Source: Chitinophaga sp. YR627
GTDB taxonomy: Bacteria > Bacteroidota > Bacteroidia > Chitinophagales > Chitinophagaceae
Direction: 5' to 3'
NCBI RefSeq assembly: GCF_900114995.1
Contig: NZ_FOUX01000006.1
Location: 558,001-622,000 of the forward strand
DNA: 64,000 nt
Shown here: one piece after another, positions 18,237 through 26,398 of the stretch
How positions within the stretch are numbered: position 1 is the stretch's first letter
Layout: each line of letters starts with the position of its first letter
Position numbers and translations under genes: made by a program
The notes under the pieces: model-generated
The model's database searches: none
The model's input: the letters and a program-made list of their open reading frames with translations, nothing else
Told to the model about the DNA's origin: nothing

Positions 18237-19184
18237 TCATTGGTCTGCATTTTTAGGTTGTATAATCAGGTGTTGTTTATTAACGATGGTATAACTAAAG
18301 CCTGTTCTGGCAGATAAGGTTTTCAGTATTTCATCCAGAGAAGCATGTTCCAGATCGACCGTGTAGACGGATGTATCATTCTCCGGATTATTCAGCTGTA
18401 CAAAGAGATTGAACCTGTCTCCCAATGCCTGTCCGATCTCCTGCAGGGAAAGTGACCTGGTGACGCGTGTTGCTTTACGTGTAGGTACAGCCACTAATGT
18501 GCTGGATTCAATTTTATAGTTGGTGGTGTTTTTATTCATGGTCAGCCGCTGGTCAATGGTCATTTCTGCTGCCAGTACCTTTGTGCCGGATGCATCATCT
18601 CTTTCCACACGGATCTTACCACTCATTACTTCCACTTTAAAGTCAGGCTGATTGCTATAGGCGCTTATATTAAAGGAAGTACCCAGTACTTTGATGCGTA
18701 ATCCTTTTGCATGTACGGTGAAGGGGAGGAGCGCATGTTTTTTTACATCAAAGAAGGCTTCTCCTTCTTCCAGTTTAACATTACGTTCATCGCCTTTTGT
18801 GAATGCACTCAAATAGGTGATGCAGGAATTTGCTTTCAGGGTAACGGTGCTACTATCAGGCAATACAATGGTTCTTGTTTCTCCTGCAAGTGTATTGATG
18901 CTGACCCAGCTATCCTGCTGTATGGCAGGTTTTTTAAAATAGTGAACGATCAGTATTGTATTGGCGATCACAGCCACAAGCGCCGCCGCGATCTTCAGCA
19001 CCAGAAATGTCCGCTGCCGTTTACGGGAGATCGCAGATGTGATGCGGTCATATATTTCATTACCGATCTGTTGTTGGCGTTCTGTACTGCCGAATGCATC
19101 AAAGGGTTGTGCATCGTTGGTACTGTCATACCAGGCATTCGCCTGTTGGTCCTGATTGTCTGAAGAATTATTTATGTCACCCAT
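18237..19184 (-). CDS. FecR family anti-sigma factor
   Basis: A 315-residue single-pass inner-membrane protein: cytoplasmic N-terminus that would hold the sigma factor, one transmembrane helix (around LKIAAALVAVIANTILIVHYF), a periplasmic FecR domain (roughly residues 90-190, with TIVLPDSSTVTLKANSCITY) and a C-terminal DUF4974/secretin-like domain (TVDLEHASLDEILKTLSARTGF). The ATG at 19184 is preferred over a TTG 12 bases upstream. It lies 57 bases after the ECF sigma gene and in front of the TonB receptor, the standard Bacteroidota surface-signalling order. Confidence 0.92.
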   Translation of the reverse strand: MGDINNSSDNQDQQANAWYDSTNDAQPFDAFGSTERQQQIGNEIYDRITSAISRKRQRTFLVLKIAAALVAVIANTILIVHYFKKPAIQQDSWVSINTLAGETRTIVLPDSSTVTLKANSCITYLSAFTKGDERNVKLEEGEAFFDVKKHALLPFTVHAKGLRIKVLGTSFNISAYSNQPDFKVEVMSGKIRVERDDASGTKVLAAEMTIDQRLTMNKNTTNYKIESSTLVAVPTRKATRVTRSLSLQEIGQALGDRFNLFVQLNNPENDTSVYTVDLEHASLDEILKTLSARTGFSYTIVNKQHLIIQPKNADQ

Positions 19185-19241
19185 ATAATAACTCAACCCA
19201 GCAAAAAAGAGAAAGTACCGCTGCGCAATGTTAACTGCAGG

Positions 19242-19838
19242 TTACGGTTTTGTTAACAGGATAATGAGGACGCCGAGAATGTTGGCTGGTTCTGCGTAGA
19301 AGGATTGTGTCTTTTTTCTCAGTCTGTCGAGCGCCTGAGAGATATTGTTCTTAATAGTCTGTTCAGAGAGGGAGAGCTCTGTCGCTATTTCGCGGATGGA
19401 CTTATTTTCCTGACGACTTAATACAAAAGCCTTTCGCATGGTATCTGACATGCTGGCTATTTCATCATTAATGACCGCTTCGAGCTCTTTGGCGTCCAGA
19501 CTGGAATCAGGTGCATACTGTACCTGTTCGTGCTGAAACTGTGCGTCCCGGCTCATGCTGGCCATATTCTTTTTGTAGAAGCTGATGGTTCTGTTGCGGA
19601 CGGCCCTGTTGAGATAAGGGGCCAGGGTATTTTCTATCAGGATCTCTTTACGGGAGGTCCAGAGATTGACAAATATATTCTGTACAATGTCTTTTGCAGC
19701 ATCTTCATCACCGATCCTGCGGTAGCACATGGTATATAATTCTGCCCAGTATCGGTCGTATAAGACACTGAAGGCGAGTTCATCGCCCTTTTTTAAAGCA
19801 GTGAGCAGTAGTTTGTCTGTATCCTGAACAACATCCAT
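19242..19838 (-). CDS. ECF RNA polymerase sigma factor
   Basis: A 198-residue sigma-70 of the Bacteroidota ECF group. Region 2 is seen in ALKKGDELAFSVLYDRYW and DAAKDIVQNIFVNLW; region 4 in RKAFVLSRQENKSIREIA followed by the helix-turn-helix ELSLSEQTIKNNISQAL. I prefer the ATG at 19838 to one at 19877 because a TATATTTG box lies between them. The partner is the FecR protein immediately downstream; target promoters probably include the TonB receptor/phospholipase operon. Confidence 0.9.
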   Translation of the reverse strand: MDVVQDTDKLLLTALKKGDELAFSVLYDRYWAELYTMCYRRIGDEDAAKDIVQNIFVNLWTSRKEILIENTLAPYLNRAVRNRTISFYKKNMASMSRDAQFQHEQVQYAPDSSLDAKELEAVINDEIASMSDTMRKAFVLSRQENKSIREIATELSLSEQTIKNNISQALDRLRKKTQSFYAEPANILGVLIILLTKP

Positions 19839-19847
19839 AATGACGCT

Positions 19848-19855
19848 CAAATATA
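19848..19855 (-). promoter_or_regulatory. Candidate -7 box of the sigma factor gene
   Basis: TATATTTG on the minus strand matches TAnnTTTG. The -33 position at 19-base spacing reads ATG rather than TTG, so the match is partial. The start codon is only 9 bases further on, implying a very short leader. Confidence 0.4.
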
Positions 19856-20020
19856 GAGTTTGGTAAAAGCATATCATATTAAATTAAGGTTAAGGGGACT
19901 GTTAATAGTAGAACAGCATACATCCGCCTCCGGGCTTTTTATATGAGAGACTTTATCTGGACGGTAAAGTCTCTTTTTTATATAACTAATCGAAATATTT
20001 ATGTTGATCAATTTATCATA

Positions 20021-20028
20021 TATCTTTG
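20021..20028 (+). promoter_or_regulatory. Candidate -7 box of the DinB family gene
   Basis: TATCTTTG matches the Bacteroidota TAnnTTTG element and lies 19 bases before the chosen start codon at 20048. The -33 region is AT-rich (TTTA) rather than a good TTG. Confidence 0.45.
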
Positions 20029-20047
20029 CTCAGGAAAACATACCACC

Positions 20048-20569
20048 ATGAGCACACAAACGGAAAATATCGCGATAACGCAGACTGAACAGATCATCGG
20101 ACAACTGCTGCATACCTGGGATTCTCAGAATAAGAGAGTTACAGCGTTCTTTGCTAAATATGCCGACGAAGATTATATGGACGAAGTAGCGCCAGGAAGA
20201 AGCCGGGCTATCTATCTGCTGGGACACCTGACGTCTACCAACGACGGATTGTTACCACTGTTCGGATTAGGAGAAAGACTGTATCCTCAGCTGGAAACAC
20301 TGTTCAGCAGAAACCCTGACAGAACTTTTGACGAGATTCCGTCTATGGCAGAGTTGAGAACATATTGGGAGAAAGTAAATAACACACTGACGGAACATTT
20401 TAGCAAGATGACCGCGCAGGACTGGTTATCAAGACACATGAGCGTATCCGAAGAAGATTTTGCAAAAGAACCTAACCGTAATAAACTGAATGTACTGGTA
20501 AGCCGTACCGTACATGCCGGTTATCACATGGGACAGCTGATCTTCCTGAAGAAGAAAGAAAATGCATAA
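20048..20569 (+). CDS. DinB family protein
   Basis: A 173-residue four-helix-bundle protein of the DinB/YfiT superfamily. The metal-binding histidines are seen in AIYLLGHLTSTNDGL (first) and VSRTVHAGYHMGQLIFLKK (second and third), the usual arrangement. Such proteins are cytoplasmic and often act as thiol-dependent S-transferases, but the substrate is unknown here. The ATG at 20048 fits the promoter box at 20021-20028; the open frame extends 35 codons upstream without ATG support. It has its own hairpin terminator. Confidence 0.85.
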   Translation: MSTQTENIAITQTEQIIGQLLHTWDSQNKRVTAFFAKYADEDYMDEVAPGRSRAIYLLGHLTSTNDGLLPLFGLGERLYPQLETLFSRNPDRTFDEIPSMAELRTYWEKVNNTLTEHFSKMTAQDWLSRHMSVSEEDFAKEPNRNKLNVLVSRTVHAGYHMGQLIFLKKKENA

Positions 20570-20577
20570 TACTTTAT

Positions 20578-20614
20578 AATCATACCGGTGATGTCATGCA
20601 TCGCCGGTATGATT
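20578..20614. terminator. Bidirectional hairpin terminator
   Basis: AATCATACCGGTGATG and CATCGCCGGTATGATT pair at 15 of 16 positions plus a wobble around a 5-base loop (TCATG). It separates the convergent DinB gene and the Tat-exported protein gene ending at 20645. Confidence 0.65.
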
Positions 20615-20644
20615 GACGTGTTTCTTTCTACCCCTCATGCTACA

Positions 20645-22543
20645 TTAAGACACAGTGATAACTACCTCCAGGTCACCGGCAGTACTGTAAAACGGTATCG
20701 CTTCCAGTCCGGGAACATAGTTAAATACCCTTTTACCCGTCATTGGGAGCACATTTAAAGGCTTATCTGCCTTCAGACGTACCTGTGCGTCCGTTTTGGA
20801 TATCTCTGCCATTTCCGGCTTTATAATGCGAAATTCTTCTGTCGCAGGTGAAATGAAAGGTATCATGATGCGTACCCCCAGCTGTTCACCGCCATTATGT
20901 TTAAAGCGCAGCGTGATCCTGTCTTTGGAAAAGCGCCAGCTGGTCGTACAGGTGATCTCTCCTGAAGCCGGGGACTGCTGATCTTTATCAACCAGAGAAG
21001 CACTGGTTTGTACCACCACTTCTCCCTCTTTATCATCAATAGCCATCCTGGCCGCGAAATCCTGAATATTCATAAAGGTCTTACCTTCTTCCTTCAACTC
21101 AATACGTGGCGTCAGACAAACAGACAAAGGATCCGTATCAGGCTGCATATTCCCCGCTTCATATAACTGGTATTCGTTCATACTGGCTGCCAGTATAATA
21201 CCCGCCTTTTCATGCCATAACATTGACAGCGCTCCGCCGGAAGCATGCCCTCCCTTGAAATCCTTGTAATCCCTGTCGTAAGCCGTAACAGTACCCCTGA
21301 ACTTACCCACAGCGATCAGTCCTGTCTGTATGTCTGCAAAGTACTTACTGCCATAAGCCTGTTCGCGTGGCAGGGTGACTTTGGCGAACGTCCTCGGGGG
21401 TGTTGGAATACCATGGTCCAGGATCGTTGCCAGTGCTTTGATATGACAGAACGTGTGATGCAGACTGACAGGCGCGTTGTGCGAAGAATAATGCAGACCG
21501 CCATGTAGCAGACCATCATGTGTACAGGATTGAAGGAGTTGGGTGTTCAGAACAGCTGCCTTGTAGAACTCCGGCACACTATCGGCCATCAGCGCATATG
21601 CCGGCTGACAACCATCAGATGTCCTGCTACCCCAATAGGTCCATTTGTAATTACGGGTCCCCCAGCTGTTATCCCAGCCGCCATCTGGTAACATAAAGGC
21701 CAGGTGTGCGGATAACAACTCCTGGACAGCCTGTAAGACAACGTCGTCATTCGTGAGTTTAGCATATAGTACCAGTGACGGTAAAGACTCTTCTACATTG
21801 TAGCCAAGGTCCACAGAAAGACAGCCCTTCGGACTTTTACTATAATAAGGTCCGCCTTCACCGGATAATAGTTTGTCTTTCGGCGTAATAAATGACAGCG
21901 CCTTACGTGCCAGCAATCTTCCCTTTTCGCTGAATCGCTTTTCATCCAGCAACTCGCCAAGTAAAGACAGGCAATAGGTCGCCGTAACGGGATAGTTGAT
22001 ATTACCGTAATCGATGGTGAAGTTGTTATAGATAAAGTCACCGCTTTTCTTTAGCCGGGCAGTCATTTCCTGTTTCAGGGATGTGTCCAGTAAAGCACCA
22101 TGATGTTTAAGCGCTTCTGCCAGGGCAATGGCGGAGAACACTGTAGTTCCCTTCCAGGCGCCTTTCTCTGGTTCGTTTAACCATGAACCGTCTTCCTGGC
22201 TAACCGTCCGTTCCATCCAGCGGTAAAGCAATACTGCCGCATCTGCGTAGCGATGATCCTGGGTTGTAGTTGCCAGGTGCAGGAACGGGTAGATGCAGTC
22301 TCCCATTCTGCCATGTATGATGTTCTCAGGCGGATAGATCAGCGTACCGTAATTAGGGTCGTTCTTGTCTGTAATCTGCAGACTTAATAAACGCTGGCCC
22401 CAGGTACGGACCAGTTCCTGGCAAAGCGACTGTAATTCGTGTTGTGCGAAAGCGGGAAGCGGTAATCCCTGGGTGGTATACAAAGCACCGAGTAAGCCTG
22501 CGGCGCTTTGTTTAATAAAATGTCTTCTGGAGGCGTTGTTCAT
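20645..22543 (-). CDS. Tat-exported six-hairpin-fold protein, heparinase-like
   Basis: A 632-residue protein with a twin-arginine-like signal (NNASRRHFIKQSAAGLLGAL, cleaved near PAFAQ). Residues 40-390 are alpha-helical with the periodic Gly/Trp-rich turns of an (alpha/alpha)6 toroid (for example GRMGDCIYPFLHLA, GSWLNEPEKGAWKGTTVFSA, GGWDNSWGTRNYKWTYWG). Residues 420-632 are a beta-rich domain like that after the catalytic domain of heparinase II/III enzymes. It is probably a periplasmic or surface polysaccharide-active enzyme, but I do not recognise a specific GH or PL family. The start at 22543 is preferred because it places the RR motif near the N-terminus. Confidence 0.6.
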   Translation of the reverse strand: MNNASRRHFIKQSAAGLLGALYTTQGLPLPAFAQHELQSLCQELVRTWGQRLLSLQITDKNDPNYGTLIYPPENIIHGRMGDCIYPFLHLATTTQDHRYADAAVLLYRWMERTVSQEDGSWLNEPEKGAWKGTTVFSAIALAEALKHHGALLDTSLKQEMTARLKKSGDFIYNNFTIDYGNINYPVTATYCLSLLGELLDEKRFSEKGRLLARKALSFITPKDKLLSGEGGPYYSKSPKGCLSVDLGYNVEESLPSLVLYAKLTNDDVVLQAVQELLSAHLAFMLPDGGWDNSWGTRNYKWTYWGSRTSDGCQPAYALMADSVPEFYKAAVLNTQLLQSCTHDGLLHGGLHYSSHNAPVSLHHTFCHIKALATILDHGIPTPPRTFAKVTLPREQAYGSKYFADIQTGLIAVGKFRGTVTAYDRDYKDFKGGHASGGALSMLWHEKAGIILAASMNEYQLYEAGNMQPDTDPLSVCLTPRIELKEEGKTFMNIQDFAARMAIDDKEGEVVVQTSASLVDKDQQSPASGEITCTTSWRFSKDRITLRFKHNGGEQLGVRIMIPFISPATEEFRIIKPEMAEISKTDAQVRLKADKPLNVLPMTGKRVFNYVPGLEAIPFYSTAGDLEVVITVS

Positions 22544-22599
22544 AGTCGTAAGATGGAATCCTTCCGACAAAGTATGAAATCTTCGCTATAAAGTCAGGG

Positions 22600-23151
22600 T
22601 TATTGTTTGACCGCCCAGAGCGGTTTGGCTTTTACCACCTTTTTGTAGATCTCACAGGTGCTGTGGTGTGCGCCTGGCAGCATACCGATACTCATCAGGA
22701 ATTCATTCACAATCTCACCACCGGTGAATTTGAACGTCTTCTTAAACAACTTCACCCATTCTTCTTTGGTCCTGGGATGATGCGCCTCCAGCCATTTCTC
22801 AAAAGAACCGTATTCTTTCTGCAATTGCAGGATCGTTTTGGCGTTTTCGATGGCCGCGTTGATCTTCAGCCGGTTCCTGATAATATTCGGGTCTGCCATG
22901 AGTCTTTCACGGTCAGCTTCCGTATAGGCGGCTACTTTTTTGATGTTGAAATTGCTGTAAGCTTTCCGGAAACCTGCTTCTTTCCGGAGAATGGTTTCCC
23001 AGCTGAGACCTGCCTGGTTGATCTCCATGATCAGGCGGCAGAATAACTCGTTATCATCATGGATGGGAAAGCCGTAGTGTTCATCATGATAAGCTTTATG
23101 AATAGCTTTCTTTTCTGCTGACATGAATTCGATAGCGCTGCAATATGACAT
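22600..23151 (-). CDS. tag: DNA-3-methyladenine glycosylase I
   Basis: A 183-residue protein matching E. coli Tag in length and motifs. It begins MSYC and has YHDEHYGFP near residue 21, the helix-hairpin-helix region around AGLSWETILRKEAGFRKA, and a C-terminal GAHHSTCEIY; the N-terminal Cys/His and C-terminal His/Cys form the zinc snap of this family. Tag excises 3-methyladenine from alkylated DNA. It is a single gene with no adjacent adaptive-response genes. Confidence 0.95.
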   Translation of the reverse strand: MSYCSAIEFMSAEKKAIHKAYHDEHYGFPIHDDNELFCRLIMEINQAGLSWETILRKEAGFRKAYSNFNIKKVAAYTEADRERLMADPNIIRNRLKINAAIENAKTILQLQKEYGSFEKWLEAHHPRTKEEWVKLFKKTFKFTGGEIVNEFLMSIGMLPGAHHSTCEIYKKVVKAKPLWAVKQ

Positions 23152-23281
23152 ATCTGTGCTGTATTAATCATCCTCTCAGGATGAGGCGTCCAAGGTACTT
23201 ATTTATTCCCTGTAAAATTGACGACAGCAATCCATTTATATGTATCCATACTGGTAAATCCTGTGTCCTTTCCGGCAGACA

Positions 23282-23947
23282 CTATTTCTCAAACACCAGC
23301 GCATCTGCATGCGCGCCCAGTTGTTCCAGTGTCGCTGTCAGTTCCTGTACCATCTCGTCAGGACCACAGATGTAAAAATGTTTACTGAAATCTTTAATCT
23401 CTGCTTTCAGAAAATCACTGTCTATCCGGCGCTGATCATGTTGACTGTCTTTCTGCCGGGTAACTGTAAAATGGGCATTATCCCCCAGGATATTTTTCAG
23501 TTCTTCCGCCAGGATAATGTCTTCATCCGTTTTATTGGAGAAAAAGAGTTTATTATCCCGGGCTTTACCTGTTGTATACAGGTGCCGGAAGATCGCAATA
23601 AAAGGTGTGATACCAGCACCACCTGCGATGAAATAGCCCGGGCCTTTGTATTCAATAGCTCCCCAGGATTCACGCAGGATCAGTTCATCCCCTGGATTCA
23701 GCAGACTAAGCTGATGTGTGACACCCTGATGGTCCGGATAGATCTTGATGGTAAACTCCAGATAGGGCGCATCTGTTAGCGCGGTAAAGGTGAATGGATT
23801 TCTTTTGTCTTTCCAGTCTTCTTTATTGATAGACAGCTCAGTTGCCTGGCCGGGCGTAAAGGTGTAGTCTTCCGGTTTCTCGAGTCTGAATCTCCTTACG
23901 TCATGGGTAACGTATTCTGCGGATAGTATTTTAACGATAGCTTCCAT
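23282..23947 (-). CDS. FAD-binding flavodoxin/ferredoxin reductase-like oxidoreductase
   Basis: A 221-residue protein of the ferredoxin-NADP reductase superfamily without an iron-sulfur domain. An FAD-binding barrel (residues 1-95, with RNPFTFTAL in the position of the RxYS motif) is followed by a nucleotide-binding half with FIAGGAGITPFIAIFRHL and FYICGPDEMVQEL near the end. It is a cytoplasmic reductase whose electron acceptor is unknown. The start at 23947 (MEAIVKIL) is favoured over an ATG 27 bases upstream because the family fold begins there. Confidence 0.85.
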   Translation of the reverse strand: MEAIVKILSAEYVTHDVRRFRLEKPEDYTFTPGQATELSINKEDWKDKRNPFTFTALTDAPYLEFTIKIYPDHQGVTHQLSLLNPGDELILRESWGAIEYKGPGYFIAGGAGITPFIAIFRHLYTTGKARDNKLFFSNKTDEDIILAEELKNILGDNAHFTVTRQKDSQHDQRRIDSDFLKAEIKDFSKHFYICGPDEMVQELTATLEQLGAHADALVFEK

Positions 23948-24016
23948 AAGATCAATTTTATTGGACGGTAACAACCCGTGGCATGTTTTATGCTCTTAGC
24001 AATGTAAACAAATAAT

Positions 24017-24220
24017 ATGGAAAAACATGAGTTCCAGGGAGATGCAGGTAACAATGGTGCACACCAGCAGCCTTTTGTGATCGCAGACCTGGCGGATGAA
24101 CTGGGGGTATCATCGCAGGAAATACTGGCCGCTGTTGAAATAGTGGGAGATGATCCGGTAAGGGTAAGAGAATTTATACGCCGTAACCACACAGAAATAG
24201 ACGATACCAACGAAGTATAA
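24017..24220 (+). CDS. Small DUF3606-like protein
   Basis: A 67-residue soluble protein. Residues 22-60 (DLADELGVSSQEILAAVEIVG, then VREFIRR) match the pattern of DUF3606, a short helical domain with a helix-turn-helix-like LGVS..EL.AAV..VG core found in many small bacterial proteins. Its function is unknown. It stands alone between two minus-strand genes and is followed by a short GC hairpin. Confidence 0.7.
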   Translation: MEKHEFQGDAGNNGAHQQPFVIADLADELGVSSQEILAAVEIVGDDPVRVREFIRRNHTEIDDTNEV

Positions 24221-24223
24221 GCG

Positions 24224-24238
24224 CCGCCCTCCGGGCGG
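24224..24238. terminator. Short GC hairpin after the DUF3606-like gene
   Basis: CCGCCC and GGGCGG pair perfectly around a 3-base loop directly after the stop codon. No T-run follows, so it is a weak intrinsic terminator at best. Confidence 0.4.
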
Positions 24239-24259
24239 TATGATATATCTTCCCGGCGA

Positions 24260-24622
24260 CTAACGCAAGGTGACCTTCCGCCGGGTTTTTAACATGTCCA
24301 CCTTTTCCGCCGCATGTTCGTTTGCCCATGATTCCAGTGCTGCCAGCGCCGGTCCTAATGCCTTACCCTTTTCGGAAATACGGTACCATACTTCCGGTGG
24401 AAAGCCGTTCTTTTCGTCCCGGATGATCAACTCGTCCTGTTCCATCTGCCGCAGCTGTTCCAGCAGTACCTTCTTCGCCACTTTGGGAATAGCCCGCCAC
24501 AACTCTGTAAACCTGATCTCTTCCTGGTGGAAGAGATAAAAGAGGATCACCGGTTTCCACTTGCCGGATAATACACCCAGCGCCACATTCAGACCGCAAT
24601 ATTTAAATTCGTTATAGTCCAT
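24260..24622 (-). CDS. HxlR family transcriptional regulator
   Basis: A 120-residue winged-helix protein with the HxlR/MarR-like signature: LGVLSGKWKPVILFYLF, then FTELWRAIPKVAKKVLLEQLRQMEQDEL and a wing with FPPEVWYRISEKGKAL. These regulators usually respond to reactive electrophiles or redox signals and act on a neighbouring gene. It is divergent from the metallo-hydrolase gene (start 24718), the most likely target. Confidence 0.92.
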   Translation of the reverse strand: MDYNEFKYCGLNVALGVLSGKWKPVILFYLFHQEEIRFTELWRAIPKVAKKVLLEQLRQMEQDELIIRDEKNGFPPEVWYRISEKGKALGPALAALESWANEHAAEKVDMLKTRRKVTLR

Positions 24623-24717
24623 GGTTACAGAAAGGTAAACAGGTTACTTAAAAGTTACCTTCATTAGATTCCGAAGCAGTTCCCTCATCTTCGTGCCGTC
24701 AAAATTAAACGAATATC

Positions 24718-25476
24718 ATGAAAGTACAATTACTGAGAAATGCTTCACTGGTACTGACAATCGGGGAAAAGACACTCCTGGTTGATCCGTATTTAGCGCC
24801 TAAAGAAACGTATAACGCATTTGACTTTACCGGCAACGACCGCCGGAACCCACTTGTAGATCTTCCGCTGAGTGAACAGCAGTTAGCTGACCTCATTGCA
24901 CATACTGATGCCGTTTTACTGACGCATATCCATCCGGATCACTGGGATGAGAAGGCCCGCGAACTATTACCTAAACACATACCAGTCTTATGTCAACCTG
25001 CGAATGAGGCTACCATCCGGGAACAGGGGTATACTCATGTAAGGCCCGTTGCTGATGAACTGACCTGGGAAGGCATAAAGATCAGCCGTACTAGCGGACA
25101 ACATGGCACCGGACAAATAGGTGAAAGAATGGGCATCGTATCCGGCTATGTGATCAGTGATGGTTCAGAGGCGGTGTACATCGCCGGAGATACCATCTGG
25201 TGTGACGACGTGCAACAGGCACTGGATAAATACCAGCCAACCAAGATCATTGTCAACGGTGGCGGCGCACGCTTTGCAGAAGGAGATGCTATCGTAATGG
25301 ATATCCCGGATATCTTACAGGTATGTAATTACGCACCCGCTGCCAGTGTATGGGTCGTACACCTGGAAGCAGTCAATCATGGCAAACAATCCCGTGAGGA
25401 TATCCGGAAAGCTGTGCAGGACCATCAGCTGGCACACAGGTGCTTTGTACCGGAAGATGGTGCGTTCCTGTTCTAG
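24718..25476 (+). CDS. Metallo-beta-lactamase fold hydrolase (UlaG-like)
   Basis: A 252-residue MBL-fold protein. The metal site is given by THIHPDHWD (residues 64-72), a histidine in RTSGQHGTG, and an aspartate in YIAGDTIW. It resembles the UlaG/L-ascorbate-6-phosphate lactonase-like and YcaQ-like soluble hydrolases rather than beta-lactamases. The substrate is unknown. It is likely controlled by the divergent HxlR regulator across the 95-base gap. Confidence 0.85.
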   Translation: MKVQLLRNASLVLTIGEKTLLVDPYLAPKETYNAFDFTGNDRRNPLVDLPLSEQQLADLIAHTDAVLLTHIHPDHWDEKARELLPKHIPVLCQPANEATIREQGYTHVRPVADELTWEGIKISRTSGQHGTGQIGERMGIVSGYVISDGSEAVYIAGDTIWCDDVQQALDKYQPTKIIVNGGGARFAEGDAIVMDIPDILQVCNYAPAASVWVVHLEAVNHGKQSREDIRKAVQDHQLAHRCFVPEDGAFLF

Positions 25477-25543
25477 AGCACAATAAAAGTTTTGTTATAC
25501 GGGAAATATTTCAAAAATTGGGCGGCGTAAAGCAAACCCGTTT

Positions 25544-26338
25544 ATGAGATACTTTCCCGTTATTCTTTTGTGTCTGTTAACCCTTTCCAGGACTTATGGT
25601 CAGATAAACCTGCGTCAGCCTTTCCTGGATTGTAAAGTAAAAGGCAGTATTACCCTGTATGACTATAACAAACAACAGTGGTTGTACAGCGATAGTGCCG
25701 ACGCATTAAAAACGACCCAACCGGCATCCACCTTTAAGGTGATCAATCTCCTGATCGCACTGGAAACCGGTGTCATAAAAGATGAAAATGAAGTGGTACG
25801 CTGGGTTGGTTCGACAGATACCGTCCTATATGGCTATCGCCCGGATATCTATCATGACATGACCGTTAAAGAGGCTTTTCAGGTATCAGCAGGTTGGGTG
25901 TTTATCGAACTGGCAAAAAAGGTAGGCCGTAAGCGCTATCGCACTTACCTGGAGCGATGCCACTATGGCAATGATGATCTTTCAGAAAAAGGGGCGGACT
26001 TCTGGAATTTTGGCAACTTCGGCATATCCCCACAGAATCAGGTGGCGTTTTTAGTAAAGGTATTTGATAACAAACTGCCTTTCTCTCAGCGCAACATCGA
26101 TATACTGAAACGGGTAATGATAACTGAGGAAGCTGACGGACATGTCATACGTTCCAAAACCGGCTGGACAAGGGTAGATGGGAATGATATCGGCTGGTGG
26201 GTAGGCTATGAGACAAAAGGAACGGAGACTATTTTCTTTGCTACCCGGATCATTAAGCGGAGAAGTGAACCTAATCCTGATTTTGGCGCCTGCCGCAAGA
26301 AGATCACGCTGGAAGTATTGCGACAATTAGGTTATTGA
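25544..26338 (+). CDS. Class D (OXA-type) beta-lactamase
   Basis: A 264-residue periplasmic protein with a signal peptide ending at about TYGQ (residue 20). Class D motifs are in order: Ser62-Thr-Phe-Lys65, Ser115-Ala-Gly117 at the place of SxV, Tyr141-Gly-Asn143 and Lys205-Thr-Gly207; Trp153 lies in FWNFGNFGISPQNQ. Glycine replaces the usual valine of SxV, a residue that shapes the pocket of the carboxylated lysine, so hydrolysis may differ from clinical OXA enzymes. It is a single gene with no mobile element nearby, consistent with an intrinsic chromosomal enzyme. Confidence 0.9.
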   Translation: MRYFPVILLCLLTLSRTYGQINLRQPFLDCKVKGSITLYDYNKQQWLYSDSADALKTTQPASTFKVINLLIALETGVIKDENEVVRWVGSTDTVLYGYRPDIYHDMTVKEAFQVSAGWVFIELAKKVGRKRYRTYLERCHYGNDDLSEKGADFWNFGNFGISPQNQVAFLVKVFDNKLPFSQRNIDILKRVMITEEADGHVIRSKTGWTRVDGNDIGWWVGYETKGTETIFFATRIIKRRSEPNPDFGACRKKITLEVLRQLGY

Positions 26339-26352
26339 TATCAGTGTACCTG

Positions 26353-26379
26353 ATCGCCTCCATTGACTGCTGAGGCGAT
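26353..26379. terminator. Bidirectional hairpin terminator
   Basis: ATCGCCTC and GAGGCGAT pair perfectly around an 11-base loop; outer GTGTA/TACAC words extend the dyad. It separates the convergent beta-lactamase and histidine kinase genes. Confidence 0.5.
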
Positions 26380-26398
26380 TAGATACACTAACATCATC

